This document shows positions 42,376-52,436 of a stretch of DNA of 64,000 bases, one piece after another (position 1 is the first letter of the stretch; each line of letters starts with the position of its first letter). Location: NCBI GenBank assembly GCA_963833195.1, contig CAWHXF010000027.1, positions 1,736,001 to 1,800,000 on the forward strand. The letters are read 5' to 3'. The DNA is from Granulosicoccus sp963833195. Lineage in GTDB: Bacteria > Pseudomonadota > Gammaproteobacteria > Granulosicoccales > Granulosicoccaceae. Under the pieces are notes generated by a model. It made no database searches, was not told the DNA's origin, and worked only from the letters and a program-made list of their open reading frames with translations. The translations under genes were made by a program, and so were the position numbers.

Positions 42376-43386
42376 CTAGCCGAGTGCGCGTTGCTGGAAC
42401 CAGGGGCCGACCTCGAACCACACGGCGAAGCCGACCACGGCGATCCAGACGATGGTGACCGGGATGAACACCTTCCAGCCGAGCCGCATGATCTGGTCGT
42501 AGCGGTAGCGCGGGAAGGTCGCCCGCAGCCACAGGAAGAGGAACAGCACGAAGACGATCTTGACGATGAACCACCAGATGCCGTCGGCCACCCCGTCGAT
42601 CGGGCTCATCCAGCCGCCCAGGAAGAAGATGGAGGTGAGCGCCGCGATCATGATCATGTTCGCGTACTCGGCCAGGAAGAACAGCGCGAACGCCATGCCC
42701 GAGTAGTCCACGTGGAAACCCGCCACGATCTCGGACTCGCCCTCGGCCACGTCGAACGGCGCGCGGTTGGTCTCGGCCACCCCGGAGATGAAGTACACGA
42801 TGAACAGCGGGAACAGCGGAAGCCAGTACCAGTGGAAGAGGCCGCCGGCCTGTCCCAGCACGATCTCGTTCAGGTTCAGCGATCCCGCCAGCATCAGCAC
42901 GCCGATGAGCGCGAAGCCCATGGCGATCTCGTAGGCGACGATCTGCGCGGCCGAGCGCATGGCGCCGAGGAACGCGTACTTCGAGTTCGATGCCCAGCCC
43001 GCGATGATGACGCCGTACACGCCGATGGACGTCATGGCCAGGACGTAGAGCAGCCCCGCGTTGACGTTCGCGAGCGTGCCGCCGTCGAAGAACGGGATGA
43101 CGGCCCACGCCGCGAACGCCGGCGCGAGGGTCAGCACCGGCGCCGTCAGGAACAGGAAGCGCGACGCGTTGGTCGGCACGATCACTTCCTTGAACAGCAG
43201 CTTGAAGACGTCGGCGAACGGCTGCAGCAGCCCCGCGAAGCCCACGCGGTTCGGACCGATGCGGTTCTGCATCGCGCCGATGACGCGTCGCTCGGCGTAG
43301 GTCAGGTAGGCCACGCTCAGGATGAGCGGCACCAGGATCAGGACGATCTTGCCGAGCGTCGCGGCGGTGAGGATGAGCGCATCCAT
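42376..43386 (-). CDS. nuoH: NADH-quinone oxidoreductase subunit H
   Basis: Membrane subunit that forms the quinone chamber, 336 residues and eight or more hydrophobic segments. Conserved parts include AYLTYAERRVIGAMQNRIGP with NRVGFAGLLQPFADVFKLLF (near residues 26-65), EIAMGFALIGVLML (near 165), ETNRAPFDVAEGESEIVAGF (near 210, quinone-site carboxylates) and FLAEYANMIMIAALTSIFFL (near 243). It overlaps the nuoG stop by one base (TGATG) and ends nine bases before nuoI. Confidence 0.96.
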   Translation of the reverse strand: MDALILTAATLGKIVLILVPLILSVAYLTYAERRVIGAMQNRIGPNRVGFAGLLQPFADVFKLLFKEVIVPTNASRFLFLTAPVLTLAPAFAAWAVIPFFDGGTLANVNAGLLYVLAMTSIGVYGVIIAGWASNSKYAFLGAMRSAAQIVAYEIAMGFALIGVLMLAGSLNLNEIVLGQAGGLFHWYWLPLFPLFIVYFISGVAETNRAPFDVAEGESEIVAGFHVDYSGMAFALFFLAEYANMIMIAALTSIFFLGGWMSPIDGVADGIWWFIVKIVFVLFLFLWLRATFPRYRYDQIMRLGWKVFIPVTIVWIAVVGFAVWFEVGPWFQQRALG

Positions 43387-45995
43387 CAGCGGGGCTCACC
43401 CTCCGGCATGACGGTACCCTCGTCCGGTCCGGGGTTGGTGCGCTGCGGGGCGTCGGTCGGCGCGACGCCGAGCCGGTCCTCGCCGCGATCCTCGGCCATC
43501 AGCGTGCCGGCACGCTCGCCCGGCCGCCCTTCGGCGATGTCGAGCCGCCCGCCCGTGCCCGGAATGGCGTCGGACGCCTCGAGCATGTCGAGCCGCACGC
43601 GACCGAACACCGGCCCCAGCCCCGCCGTCTCGGGCAGCCCCGTCGGAATCCAGACCGTGCCGTCGGGCACGCCTTCGTCCAGCCGCGCGGGCAGCCGCGC
43701 CTCGCCCACGTCGGGGCCGTGCCCCTGGCGCACCAGCAGCAGGTCCCCTTCCGCGGCGCCGTGACGCGCGAGCTCGGCGGCGTTCATCGAGGCGAAGGCC
43801 TGCTTGCCATCGACCGACTTCTGCAGCGGCACCGAGCGCCGCACCAGCGGGTCGGTGGCGTGGATGGGCGTTTCTCCGGCGCGCAGCATCTCGAGCATGC
43901 CCCGCTTGTCGGCGGACATGGCCTCGGACGAGGTGCCCGGCGGGAAGCCCGGCGCCTTCGACGGCGCCGTGAAGTTGTCGAGCGACACCGAGCGGCACCG
44001 GCCCTGCAGCTCCTTGGTGATCTGCTCGGGGCTGTCGAAGCCGAAGCCCTCGAGCCCGAGCGTCTCGGCCAGCACGCGGAACACCTTCCAGCCGGGGCGG
44101 CCCTCGCCCGGCGGCGGCACCGCGCCCTTCGCGGACTGCCACTGGCCGGCCGCGTTCACCCACGTGCCGTAGGTCTCGGGGAACGTGGCGATGGGCAGCA
44201 CGACGGTGGCCGTGCGCTCGAGCTCCGGCGACATGAAGGTGGACAGCGCGACCACGCCTTCGGCGGCACCGAGCGCGTGCATCGCCGTGGCGGGGTCGGC
44301 CGCGTCGCGCGACGGCTCCGCGTTCACGAGCAGCATGGGACCGGTGGTGTCGGGGCGCAGCATCTGCCCCGCGTGCCGACCGGCGCGAGCCACGGGCGCG
44401 TTGCCCGGACCGCGGTGCGGCACCGCGCCCGCGAGCCAGGCGCCGGCGGTGTTGCCGCGCTCGGGCAGCATGGACAGCGTCGCGTTCGTCGCGCGCGCCA
44501 GGCGCTGCGCGAGGGCGCGCAGCAGCGCGTACGAGGGGTGCGACACCGCGATGGCACCGAGCACGACGGCCGCGCGCTCGCCGTCGGCCAGGGCCTTCGC
44601 GATGGCTTCGTGCCGCTCGTCCGGGGAGCCCGACGGCGCGCCGTCGATGCCGGACAGGTCCGCCCCGGCCGCCTTCGCGATCAGGTACAGCTCGGACGCC
44701 ATGGCCTCGTGCGACACCACGATGTCGCCGGCATGCTCGAAGTGCAGCGGGAAGGCCTTCGGGTTCAGGAACGCGATGGCCGCGCCGTTCAGCGCGGACT
44801 TCCTGAGCCGCAGCGCAGCGATGGGCTGCTCCTTCCTGATGTTGCTGCCCACGAGAAGAGCGGCGTCCAGCGTCTCCAGATCCGCGATCGCCATGCCGAG
44901 CCACGGCATGGCGGGCGCGGCGTCCTGGTCCGAGAAGTCGCTCTGGCCGAGCCGATGGTCGACGTCGTCGGAGCCGAGCGAGCGCGACAGCTTCTGCGCG
45001 AGATACAGCTCCTCGAGCGAGGAGGAAGCGGCAACGAGGGTGCGCAGCGTGGCCGCCTTGCCGTTCGCGGCACCGCCGCGCAGCACTTCCGCGGCGCGCT
45101 CCAGCGCCGAGCCCCAATCCGACGCGACGAGCTCCTCGCCCACGCGCACGAGCGGCGTCTGCACGCGATCGGGGCTTCTGAGGCCCTGGTAGGCGAAGCG
45201 ATCCCGGTCCGAGATCCAGACCTCGTTGATGGCCTCGTTGTCGCGCGGCACCACCTGGTTGACGTGCTTGTTGTCCAGGTGCACGAAGACGTTGCTGCCG
45301 ATGCAGTCGTGCGGGGAGATGGACGGCGCCTGGCGCAGCTCCCACGCGCGCGCGGTGTAGCGCGACGGGCGCGCGGTGAGCGCCCCGACGGGGCAGATGT
45401 CGATGACGTTGCCCGACACCTCGGAGATCACGGCCTTCGCGATGTAGGTGCCGATGCGCGAGTTCTCGCCGCGCCCCGTCATGCCGAGCTCGCGCACGCC
45501 CGCGATCTCCTCGCCGAAGCGCACGCAGCGCGTGCAGTGGATGCAGCGCGTCATCTCGGTGGCGATGAGCGGGCCGATGTACTTGTCGAAGACGACGCGC
45601 TTGCCCTCGGTGTACTGCGAGGCCGAATTGCCGTAGCCCATGGCCACGTCCTGCAGCTCGCAGATGCCGCCCTGGTCGCAGATGGGGCAGTCCAGCGGGT
45701 GGTTGATGAGCAGGAACTCCATCGTGCCCTGCTGCGCCGCGCGAGCGAGCGGCGACGCGGTCTTCACCACCATGTCCGGCATCACCGGGGTCGCGCAGGC
45801 GGGCAGCGGCTTCGGCGCCTTCTCCACCTCGACGAGGCACATGCGGCAGTTGGCCGCCACCGACAGCTTCCGGTGATAGCAGAACCGGGGCACCTTGATG
45901 CCCGCGGCATCGGTGACCTCGATGAGCATCTGGCCCTTCCTCGCCGGCAGGCTGCGCCCGTCGACGGTGATGTTGATGCTGTCTTCGTCGCTCAT
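43386..45995 (-). CDS. nuoG: NADH-quinone oxidoreductase subunit G
   Basis: Large peripheral-arm iron-sulfur subunit, 869 residues. The N-terminal 2Fe-2S ligands are in CYHRKLSVAANCRMC (residues 38-52) and PACATP; HPLDCPICDQGGICELQD (near 105) and HCTRCVRFGEE (near 150) hold the 4Fe-4S ligands including the histidine, and DICPVGALTARP (near 200) follows. The remainder is a molybdopterin-oxidoreductase-like domain that no longer binds molybdenum. The last 50 residues are a polar extension rich in Gly, Glu and Pro. It follows nuoF closely and overlaps nuoH. Confidence 0.95.
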   Translation of the reverse strand: MSDEDSINITVDGRSLPARKGQMLIEVTDAAGIKVPRFCYHRKLSVAANCRMCLVEVEKAPKPLPACATPVMPDMVVKTASPLARAAQQGTMEFLLINHPLDCPICDQGGICELQDVAMGYGNSASQYTEGKRVVFDKYIGPLIATEMTRCIHCTRCVRFGEEIAGVRELGMTGRGENSRIGTYIAKAVISEVSGNVIDICPVGALTARPSRYTARAWELRQAPSISPHDCIGSNVFVHLDNKHVNQVVPRDNEAINEVWISDRDRFAYQGLRSPDRVQTPLVRVGEELVASDWGSALERAAEVLRGGAANGKAATLRTLVAASSSLEELYLAQKLSRSLGSDDVDHRLGQSDFSDQDAAPAMPWLGMAIADLETLDAALLVGSNIRKEQPIAALRLRKSALNGAAIAFLNPKAFPLHFEHAGDIVVSHEAMASELYLIAKAAGADLSGIDGAPSGSPDERHEAIAKALADGERAAVVLGAIAVSHPSYALLRALAQRLARATNATLSMLPERGNTAGAWLAGAVPHRGPGNAPVARAGRHAGQMLRPDTTGPMLLVNAEPSRDAADPATAMHALGAAEGVVALSTFMSPELERTATVVLPIATFPETYGTWVNAAGQWQSAKGAVPPPGEGRPGWKVFRVLAETLGLEGFGFDSPEQITKELQGRCRSVSLDNFTAPSKAPGFPPGTSSEAMSADKRGMLEMLRAGETPIHATDPLVRRSVPLQKSVDGKQAFASMNAAELARHGAAEGDLLLVRQGHGPDVGEARLPARLDEGVPDGTVWIPTGLPETAGLGPVFGRVRLDMLEASDAIPGTGGRLDIAEGRPGERAGTLMAEDRGEDRLGVAPTDAPQRTNPGPDEGTVMPEGEPR

Positions 45996-46017
45996 GTGTA
46001 GTGGCTGCTTGTCGCTG

Positions 46018-47415
<1,398 letters not shown>

Positions 47416-47463
47416 GGGAATCGTCTGGTATTGCTGGTCGGAAGGCGGAACGGCCTGAGCAAC

Positions 47464-47985
47464 TCAGTCGAGCGCGTCAAGGATCTCGTCCACCTTCTCG
47501 GGCGTGAGCTTGGTGTGGTACTCGTGGTTCACCTGCATCATCGGGCCGCCGGCGCAGGCCGCGAGGCACTCCTCCTCCACCTTCAGGTAGATGCGCCCGT
47601 CGGGCGTGGACTCGCCCAGGCGGATGCCGAACTTCCTCTCGCAGTGCGAGACGATGTCGTCCGAGCCCATCAGCATGCAGCTGATGTTGGTGCAGATGGC
47701 CACGTTGTGGCGGCCGACGGGGCGCGTCTCGAACATCGAGTAGAAGCTCGCGACCTCGTACACCGCGATGGGCGGCATCTCGAGCTTGGCGGCCACCGCG
47801 TCCATCAACTCGGTGGTCAGCCAGCCCTCGTTCTGGTGCTGCGCGATCGACAGGGCGGCCAGCACGGCCGACGCCTGACGCCCCTCGGGGAAGCGCGCCA
47901 TCCACATCTCGATCTCCTCGATCGAGTGGTGCGATAGGACGCTCTCGGGGTCGGGCAGGCGGACGTCTGCAGGCACCGCGTTCAT
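47464..47985 (-). CDS. nuoE: NADH-quinone oxidoreductase subunit E
   Basis: Thioredoxin-like subunit with one 2Fe-2S cluster (N1a), 173 residues. Cluster cysteines are in AICTNISCMLMG (near residue 97) and VEEECLAACAGGPMMQVNHE (near 138). GGAGGGG (47990-47996) gives a strong ribosome site for the ATG at 47985, which overlaps by four bases the stop of a 16-codon ORF bridging from nuoD. N-terminal SIEEIEMWMARFPEGRQASA matches the family. Confidence 0.96.
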   Translation of the reverse strand: MNAVPADVRLPDPESVLSHHSIEEIEMWMARFPEGRQASAVLAALSIAQHQNEGWLTTELMDAVAAKLEMPPIAVYEVASFYSMFETRPVGRHNVAICTNISCMLMGSDDIVSHCERKFGIRLGESTPDGRIYLKVEEECLAACAGGPMMQVNHEYHTKLTPEKVDEILDALD

Positions 47986-48032
47986 CGATCCCCTCCGTGC
48001 ATCGATCCCATGTTCATCGATCCCATGTTCAT
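47982..48032 (-). CDS. 16-codon ORF of tandem repeats bridging nuoD and nuoE
   Basis: The nuoD stop sits in an ATGA, and the ATG of that ATGA (48032) opens a frame MNMGSMNMGSMHGGDR that stops at a second ATGA whose ATG is the nuoE start. It is built from four imperfect copies of a 15-17 base unit, GATCGATGMACNNGG, each containing ATG. Ribosomes leaving nuoD could re-initiate here and again at nuoE. There is no evidence that the peptide itself has a function. Confidence 0.45.
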   Translation of the reverse strand: MNMGSMNMGSMHGGDR

Positions 48033-49282
48033 CGATCGATCTCCCCGAACACGATGTCCTGCGTGCCGATGAGCGCGACGATGTCGGACAGCATGTGTCC
48101 GCGCGCCATCTCGTCCATGGCCGCCAGGTGCGGGAAGCCCGCCGCGCGCACCTTCAGCCGGTACGGCTTGTTGGCACCGTCGGACACGATGTAGCAACCG
48201 AACTCGCCCTTGGGCTGCTCGACGGCCGCGTAGGCCTCGCCCTCGGGCAGGCAGAAGCCCTCGGTGAACAGCTTGAAGTGGTGAATCAGCGCTTCCATGT
48301 CGCCCTTCATCTCGGGACGCCGCGGCGGCGCGATCTTGTGGTCCTCGGTGAGCACCGGACCCGGGTTCACGCGCAACCATTCGACGCACTGCTCGATGAT
48401 GCGCACGGACTGGCGGAACTCCTCGATGCGCACAAGGTAGCGGTCGTAGCAGTCGCCGTTGGTGCCGACCGGGATGTCGAAGTCCATGCGGTCGTAGACG
48501 TCGTACGGCTGCTTCTTCCTGAGATCCCACTCCACGCCCGAGCCGCGCAGCATGGGCCCCGTGAAGCCGAGCGCCACGGCGCGGTCGGGGTCGACGACGC
48601 CGATGCCGACGGTGCGCTGCTTCCAGATGCGGTTGTCGGTCAGGAGCGTCTCGTACTCGTCCACGCACTTGGGGAATCGCTTGGCGAAGTCCGCGATGAA
48701 GTCCAGCAGGGAGCCGTCGCGCGCGGTGTTGAGCTTGTTGACCGCGGCCTTCGAGCGGTAGCGGTTCTCGACGTAGCGCGGCATGGCGTCCGGGAGGTCC
48801 CGGTTCACGCCGCCCGGGCGGTAGTAGCTAGAGTGCAGGCGCGCGCCCGAGACCGCCTCGTAGCAGTCCATCAGGTCCTCGCGCTCGCGGAAGCAGTACA
48901 GGAACACCGACATGGCGCCGATGTCGAGCCCGTGCGCACCGAGCCACATGAGGTGGTTCAGGATGCGCGTGATCTCGTCGAACATGACGCGGATGTACTG
49001 CGCGCGCAGCGGCACCTCGACGCCCAGCAGCTTCTCGATGGCCAGCACGTAGCCGTGCTCGTTGCACATCATGGACACGTAGTCCAGACGGTCCATGTAG
49101 CCGATCGTCTGGTTGTACGGCTTGGACTCGGCGAGCTTCTCGGTGCCGCGGTGCAGCAGCCCGATGTGCGGGTCGGCGCGCTCGACCACCTCGCCGTCCA
49201 TCTCGAGCACCAGGCGCAGCACGCCGTGGGCCGCGGGGTGCTGCGGGCCGAAGTTCAGGGTGTAGTTGCGGATCTCGGTCAT
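48029..49282 (-). CDS. nuoD: NADH-quinone oxidoreductase subunit D
   Basis: 49-kDa-type subunit lining the quinone site, 417 residues, related to nickel-hydrogenase large subunits. Conserved stretches are LNFGPQHPAAHGVLRLVLEM (near residue 9), LHRGTEKLAESKPYNQTIGY (near 45), LDYVSMMCNEHGYVLAIEKL (near 70) and GPMLRGSGVEWDLRKKQPYD (near 224). It ends PDIVFGEIDR-like IVFGEIDR. The start lies 12 bases after the nuoC stop. It binds ubiquinone together with NuoB. Confidence 0.97.
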   Translation of the reverse strand: MTEIRNYTLNFGPQHPAAHGVLRLVLEMDGEVVERADPHIGLLHRGTEKLAESKPYNQTIGYMDRLDYVSMMCNEHGYVLAIEKLLGVEVPLRAQYIRVMFDEITRILNHLMWLGAHGLDIGAMSVFLYCFREREDLMDCYEAVSGARLHSSYYRPGGVNRDLPDAMPRYVENRYRSKAAVNKLNTARDGSLLDFIADFAKRFPKCVDEYETLLTDNRIWKQRTVGIGVVDPDRAVALGFTGPMLRGSGVEWDLRKKQPYDVYDRMDFDIPVGTNGDCYDRYLVRIEEFRQSVRIIEQCVEWLRVNPGPVLTEDHKIAPPRRPEMKGDMEALIHHFKLFTEGFCLPEGEAYAAVEQPKGEFGCYIVSDGANKPYRLKVRAAGFPHLAAMDEMARGHMLSDIVALIGTQDIVFGEIDR

Positions 49283-49294
49283 GGTCGTATGTCC

Positions 49295-50293
49295 TTACGC
49301 GGCGTCCTTCTTGGCGGGCTCGACGAGCCCGGGCGCGTCGGTGCCGGGCGTACCCTTGGCGTCGCCCTGCACGGCGCCGCGGCCCGTGCTGCGCGGCACG
49401 CCGTTCGAGTTCCGGATGCCGTCGCCGCCCATGCCCTGCGCGTAGCGCGAGTCGTCGCGGATGACGCGCGGCACGAGCACGCGCGGCTCGATGGTCACGG
49501 GCTCGTACACCACCCGCCCCTTCACGGGGTCGTAGCGCATCTCGACGTTGCCGATGAGCGGGAAGTCCTTCCTGAACGGATGCCCGACGAAGCCGTAGTC
49601 GGTGAGCAGGCGCCTGAGGTCCGGATGGCCGTCGAACAGGATGCCGAAGAGATCGAACGCCTCGCGCTCGTACCACTCGACGTTGTTCCAGACGGGCACC
49701 ATCGAGGGCACCACCGGCAGCTCGTCGTCGGGCGCGGCGCAGCGCACGCGCAGCCGCACGTTGTGGTCCATGGAGAGCAGGTGCGTGACGACGACGAAGC
49801 GCTCGTAGTCGCGCTCCGCGGTGTCCAGCTCGTCGCCGAAGCTCAGGCGCCCGACCTGGGCGGAGTCCACCGCGCGGCTGTAGCTCGCGACGTTGCTGCT
49901 GTCGGTCGACCACTCGTCCTGGCCGTAGGTGGCGTAGTCCACCCCGCACAGGTCCGACATCTGAGTGAAGAGGAAGCGCGGGTCGTCGCGCAGGATCAGC
50001 GCCACGGCCGGCCATTCGTCGGCGGGCACGTTCATGGCCGCGACGTCGAGCGAGCGCTCGATGCTCGGGTTGTCCGGGAACGCCTCGCGCAGGCGCGCGA
50101 CGAGCGAGTCGGTGCGCGCCAGGATATCGACGGAGGCGTCGAACGCGCCGGAGCGCTCGCCCGCGGCGGCGGTGGCGGGAGCGTAGGTGCCGGCATCGGC
50201 GGTACCGGCCTTCGGCGCGTCGGACGACACGGCGCCATCATCGGGCGCGCGGCCCTTGCGGTCATCCGTGCTGGGGACGTCTTTGTCGGCCAT
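49295..50293 (-). CDS. nuoC: NADH-quinone oxidoreductase subunit C, extended
   Basis: 30-kDa-type subunit, 332 residues, longer than the 200-230 common for a stand-alone NuoC. The core (residues 85-255) has the family motifs DLCGVDYATYGQDEWS, NNVEWYEREAFDLFGILFDG and DLRRLLTDYGFVGHPFRKDF. Residues 1-75 form an Ala/Asp/Gly-rich extension of low complexity, and residues 270-332 a Gly/Pro/Lys-rich tail (GMGGDGIRNSNGVPRSTGRG). Both ends look disordered and probably lie on the surface. It is encoded between nuoB and nuoD. Confidence 0.94.
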   Translation of the reverse strand: MADKDVPSTDDRKGRAPDDGAVSSDAPKAGTADAGTYAPATAAAGERSGAFDASVDILARTDSLVARLREAFPDNPSIERSLDVAAMNVPADEWPAVALILRDDPRFLFTQMSDLCGVDYATYGQDEWSTDSSNVASYSRAVDSAQVGRLSFGDELDTAERDYERFVVVTHLLSMDHNVRLRVRCAAPDDELPVVPSMVPVWNNVEWYEREAFDLFGILFDGHPDLRRLLTDYGFVGHPFRKDFPLIGNVEMRYDPVKGRVVYEPVTIEPRVLVPRVIRDDSRYAQGMGGDGIRNSNGVPRSTGRGAVQGDAKGTPGTDAPGLVEPAKKDAA

Positions 50294-50346
50294 GGTCGGG
50301 ATCGTCGAAGTCGTCGGGGCGGATCGTCAGGAGGGCGGCGCGGGTG

Positions 50347-50823
50347 TCAGCGCGCGATGGTGTCGTCGCGGCGGATCTTCTTCTGCAGCTGCATGATTCC
50401 GTACAGCAGCGACTCGGCCGTGGGCGGGCAGCCCGGCACGTAGACGTCCACCGGCACGATGCGGTCGCAGCCGCGCACCACCGCGTACGAGTAGTGGTAG
50501 TAGCCGCCGCCGTTGGCGCACGACCCCATGGAGATGACCCACTTCGGGTCGGTCATCTGGTCGTACACCTTCCTGAGCGCGGGCGCCATCTTGTTGACGA
50601 GCGTGCCGGCGACGATCATCACGTCGGACTGTCGCGGGCTCGCCCGGAAGATGATGCCGAAGCGGTCCAGGTCGTAGCGCGCGGCCCCCGCGTGCATCAT
50701 CTCGATGGCGCAGCAGGCGAGCCCGAAGGTCATGGGCCACATGGAGCCCGTGCGGGCCCAGTTGATGAGCTTGTCCGCCGAGGTGGTGACGAAGCCTTCC
50801 TCGAGTACGCCTTCGATGCTCAT
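50347..50823 (-). CDS. nuoB: NADH-quinone oxidoreductase subunit B
   Basis: Subunit holding the terminal 4Fe-4S cluster N2, 158 residues. The adjacent cysteine pair in FGLACCAIEMMHAG (near residue 35) and the later cysteines in SMGSCANGGGYYHYSYAVVR (near 100) and YVPGCPPTAE (near 130) supply the ligands. N2 reduces ubiquinone at the NuoB/NuoD interface. It follows nuoA after about 100 bases. Confidence 0.97.
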   Translation of the reverse strand: MSIEGVLEEGFVTTSADKLINWARTGSMWPMTFGLACCAIEMMHAGAARYDLDRFGIIFRASPRQSDVMIVAGTLVNKMAPALRKVYDQMTDPKWVISMGSCANGGGYYHYSYAVVRGCDRIVPVDVYVPGCPPTAESLLYGIMQLQKKIRRDDTIAR

Positions 50824-50927
50824 GTACGGGTTCTGGAAATGTCCTGGAAAATCGTGCCGAAGCGAGGGGAGTCTGGAAGCCGGTACGCGCCGCAGCCCCT
50901 ACAGGCTCAATGTATGCGCGCCCGATG

Positions 50928-51284
50928 TCATTCCCACTCCAGCGCGCCCTTCTTCCACTCGTAGATGAAGCCTATGACGAGGATGAACAGGAAGATGCCC
51001 ATGGCCGCGAAGGCGGCTCCCGAGATGCTGTCCAGCGTGACGGCCCACGGGATCAGGAACGCGATCTCGAGGTCGAAGATGATGAACAGGATGGCGACGA
51101 GGTAGTAGCGCACGTCGAACTTCATGCGCGCGTCCTCGAACGCCTCGAACCCGCACTCGTAGGGCGAGTTCTTCGCCGCGCCCGGGTTGAAGGGTCCTGC
51201 CAGGCGCCCGACGGTGAGCATCACCACGCCCATGCCCAGACCGATGAGCACGAACAGCAGCACGGGGAAGTAGTTCGCGAGCAC
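50928..51284 (-). CDS. nuoA: NADH-quinone oxidoreductase subunit A
   Basis: Three-helix membrane subunit, 118 residues, from a GTG at 51284 preceded by GAGAGG. Conserved motifs: KNSPYECGFEAFEDARMKFD (near residue 45) and LVAILFIIFDLEIAFLIPWA (near 68). It is the first gene of the nuo operon. The 330 bases from here to the tRNA must contain the nuo promoter, but I see no convincing -35/-10 pair; one GC-rich inverted stretch (CCCCGTCGCCAGCC..GGGCCGACGGG, 51412-51439) is present. Confidence 0.94.
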   Translation of the reverse strand: MLANYFPVLLFVLIGLGMGVVMLTVGRLAGPFNPGAAKNSPYECGFEAFEDARMKFDVRYYLVAILFIIFDLEIAFLIPWAVTLDSISGAAFAAMGIFLFILVIGFIYEWKKGALEWE

Positions 51285-51614
51285 GCGCGCCTCTCGAATG
51301 GAAGGTCGGTTGCCGACGACAACGTGCCGCGGCGAGCCGACGTGGGCCGGAAAGCGGCCGACGGGCGTGCAGGCGGCCCCTCGATCCGCGCGGAAGAACG
51401 ATCGTGGACGACCCCGTCGCCAGCCGGGGCCGACGGGACGAACACTGGTCACAAGGCCAGTCGTTGCGCCTCGGGACTGTCTACGTGGCTCCGTACGGGG
51501 CAGATGACCCCCATCGTGGCCCGACGAAGGGCTCGGGAGCGGGGACCTGCGGGACGACCCCGCGGGGCCTGCACGCGGACGGTACGCCGGACTGCCCGGA
51601 AGCGCGAGAAAAGA

Positions 51615-51699
51615 TGGTGCCGTCGCCCGGACTCGAACCGGGACAGCTTTCGCCACTACCCCCTCAAGATAGCGTGTCTACCAATTCCACCACGACGGC
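51615..51699 (-). tRNA. leuU: tRNA-Leu, anticodon GAG
   Basis: The minus strand reads GCCGTCGTGGTGGAATTGGT at the 5' end (acceptor GCCGTCG, D-arm), an anticodon arm CTATC-TTGAGGG-GGTAG with anticodon GAG, a variable arm, the T-arm CCGGTTCGAGTCCGG and closes CGACGGC followed by encoded ACCA. Acceptor bases pair fully. The place between secG and nuoA is the conserved gammaproteobacterial position. Confidence 0.97.
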
Positions 51700-51760
51700 A
51701 CGGATGGCCGGACGACGCGGGTCGCCCGATCCGGCAATGATAACCGAAAAAGCCCGACGG

Positions 51761-52333
51761 TCAGTCGCTCGCGGGTTCGCCCGTCGCGGGTTCGACGGCC
51801 GAAGCTCCCGCGTCGGCGGGCGCCGGTACGGCGGAGGGCTCCACGGCCGTGGGCGCGACCGCGGGATCGGCCGACACCGGATCGGCCGGGGCGATGCCGC
51901 CGCTCGGCGCCTCGGGCAGCGTCGCGTCGATTCCGACCTCTTCGTCCGCGCCCGGCGCGGGCAACGCCTCGCCGGCGGCCGGCACGCCGCCGGGCAGGTC
52001 GGACGCCGCCTCGTCCGGAGCGATGTCGCCCGGCACGACGACGGGCGCGGGCACCTCCTCGACCAGCCCGGGCACATCGGTAACGGAGCGCACGCCGGCC
52101 TCGCGGTGCGCAGCCAGCCAGAACAGAAACACGCTCGTGACGAAGAACAGCGTGGCCGCGGCCGTCGTCATGCGCGTCAGGAAGGAGCTCGCGCCGCGCG
52201 CGCCGAACACGGTGGCCGACGCGCCGCTGCCGAAGGCCGCGCCCGCGTCGGCGCCCTTGCCGTGCTGCATGAGCACGAGAACGATCACGACCACCGCGAG
52301 GATGACGTGGATGACGAGGGCGATGGACTGCAT
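51761..52333 (-). CDS. secG: Preprotein translocase subunit SecG, long acidic tail
   Basis: Two-helix subunit of the SecYEG channel, 190 residues. The first 75 residues are canonical: helix 1 (SIALVIHVILAVVVIVLVLM), the cytosolic loop QHGKGADAGAAFGSGASATV with the conserved FG(A/S)RGASSFLTR motif, then helix 2 (TLFFVTSVFLFWLA). Residues 85-190 are an acidic Pro/Ala/Glu-rich tail, longer than in most homologues and probably disordered. It lies between tpiA and tRNA-Leu on the minus strand, the standard arrangement. Confidence 0.94.
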   Translation of the reverse strand: MQSIALVIHVILAVVVIVLVLMQHGKGADAGAAFGSGASATVFGARGASSFLTRMTTAAATLFFVTSVFLFWLAAHREAGVRSVTDVPGLVEEVPAPVVVPGDIAPDEAASDLPGGVPAAGEALPAPGADEEVGIDATLPEAPSGGIAPADPVSADPAVAPTAVEPSAVPAPADAGASAVEPATGEPASD

Positions 52334-52436
52334 CTGGGAGCCTGCGAAGCAATGAGAGGCGCCGCCGGTGCCGGCCGCGCGTGAAACGAATGGATGACCG
52401 GACGGCGTTCGCGTCCGTGAGCCGGCGAGCCGGAGC

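Noticed and set aside
51285..51614. Extra gene between nuoA and tRNA-Leu
   Set aside because: Open frames exist but none has a sensible ribosome site or family motif; the nuo promoter is expected here.
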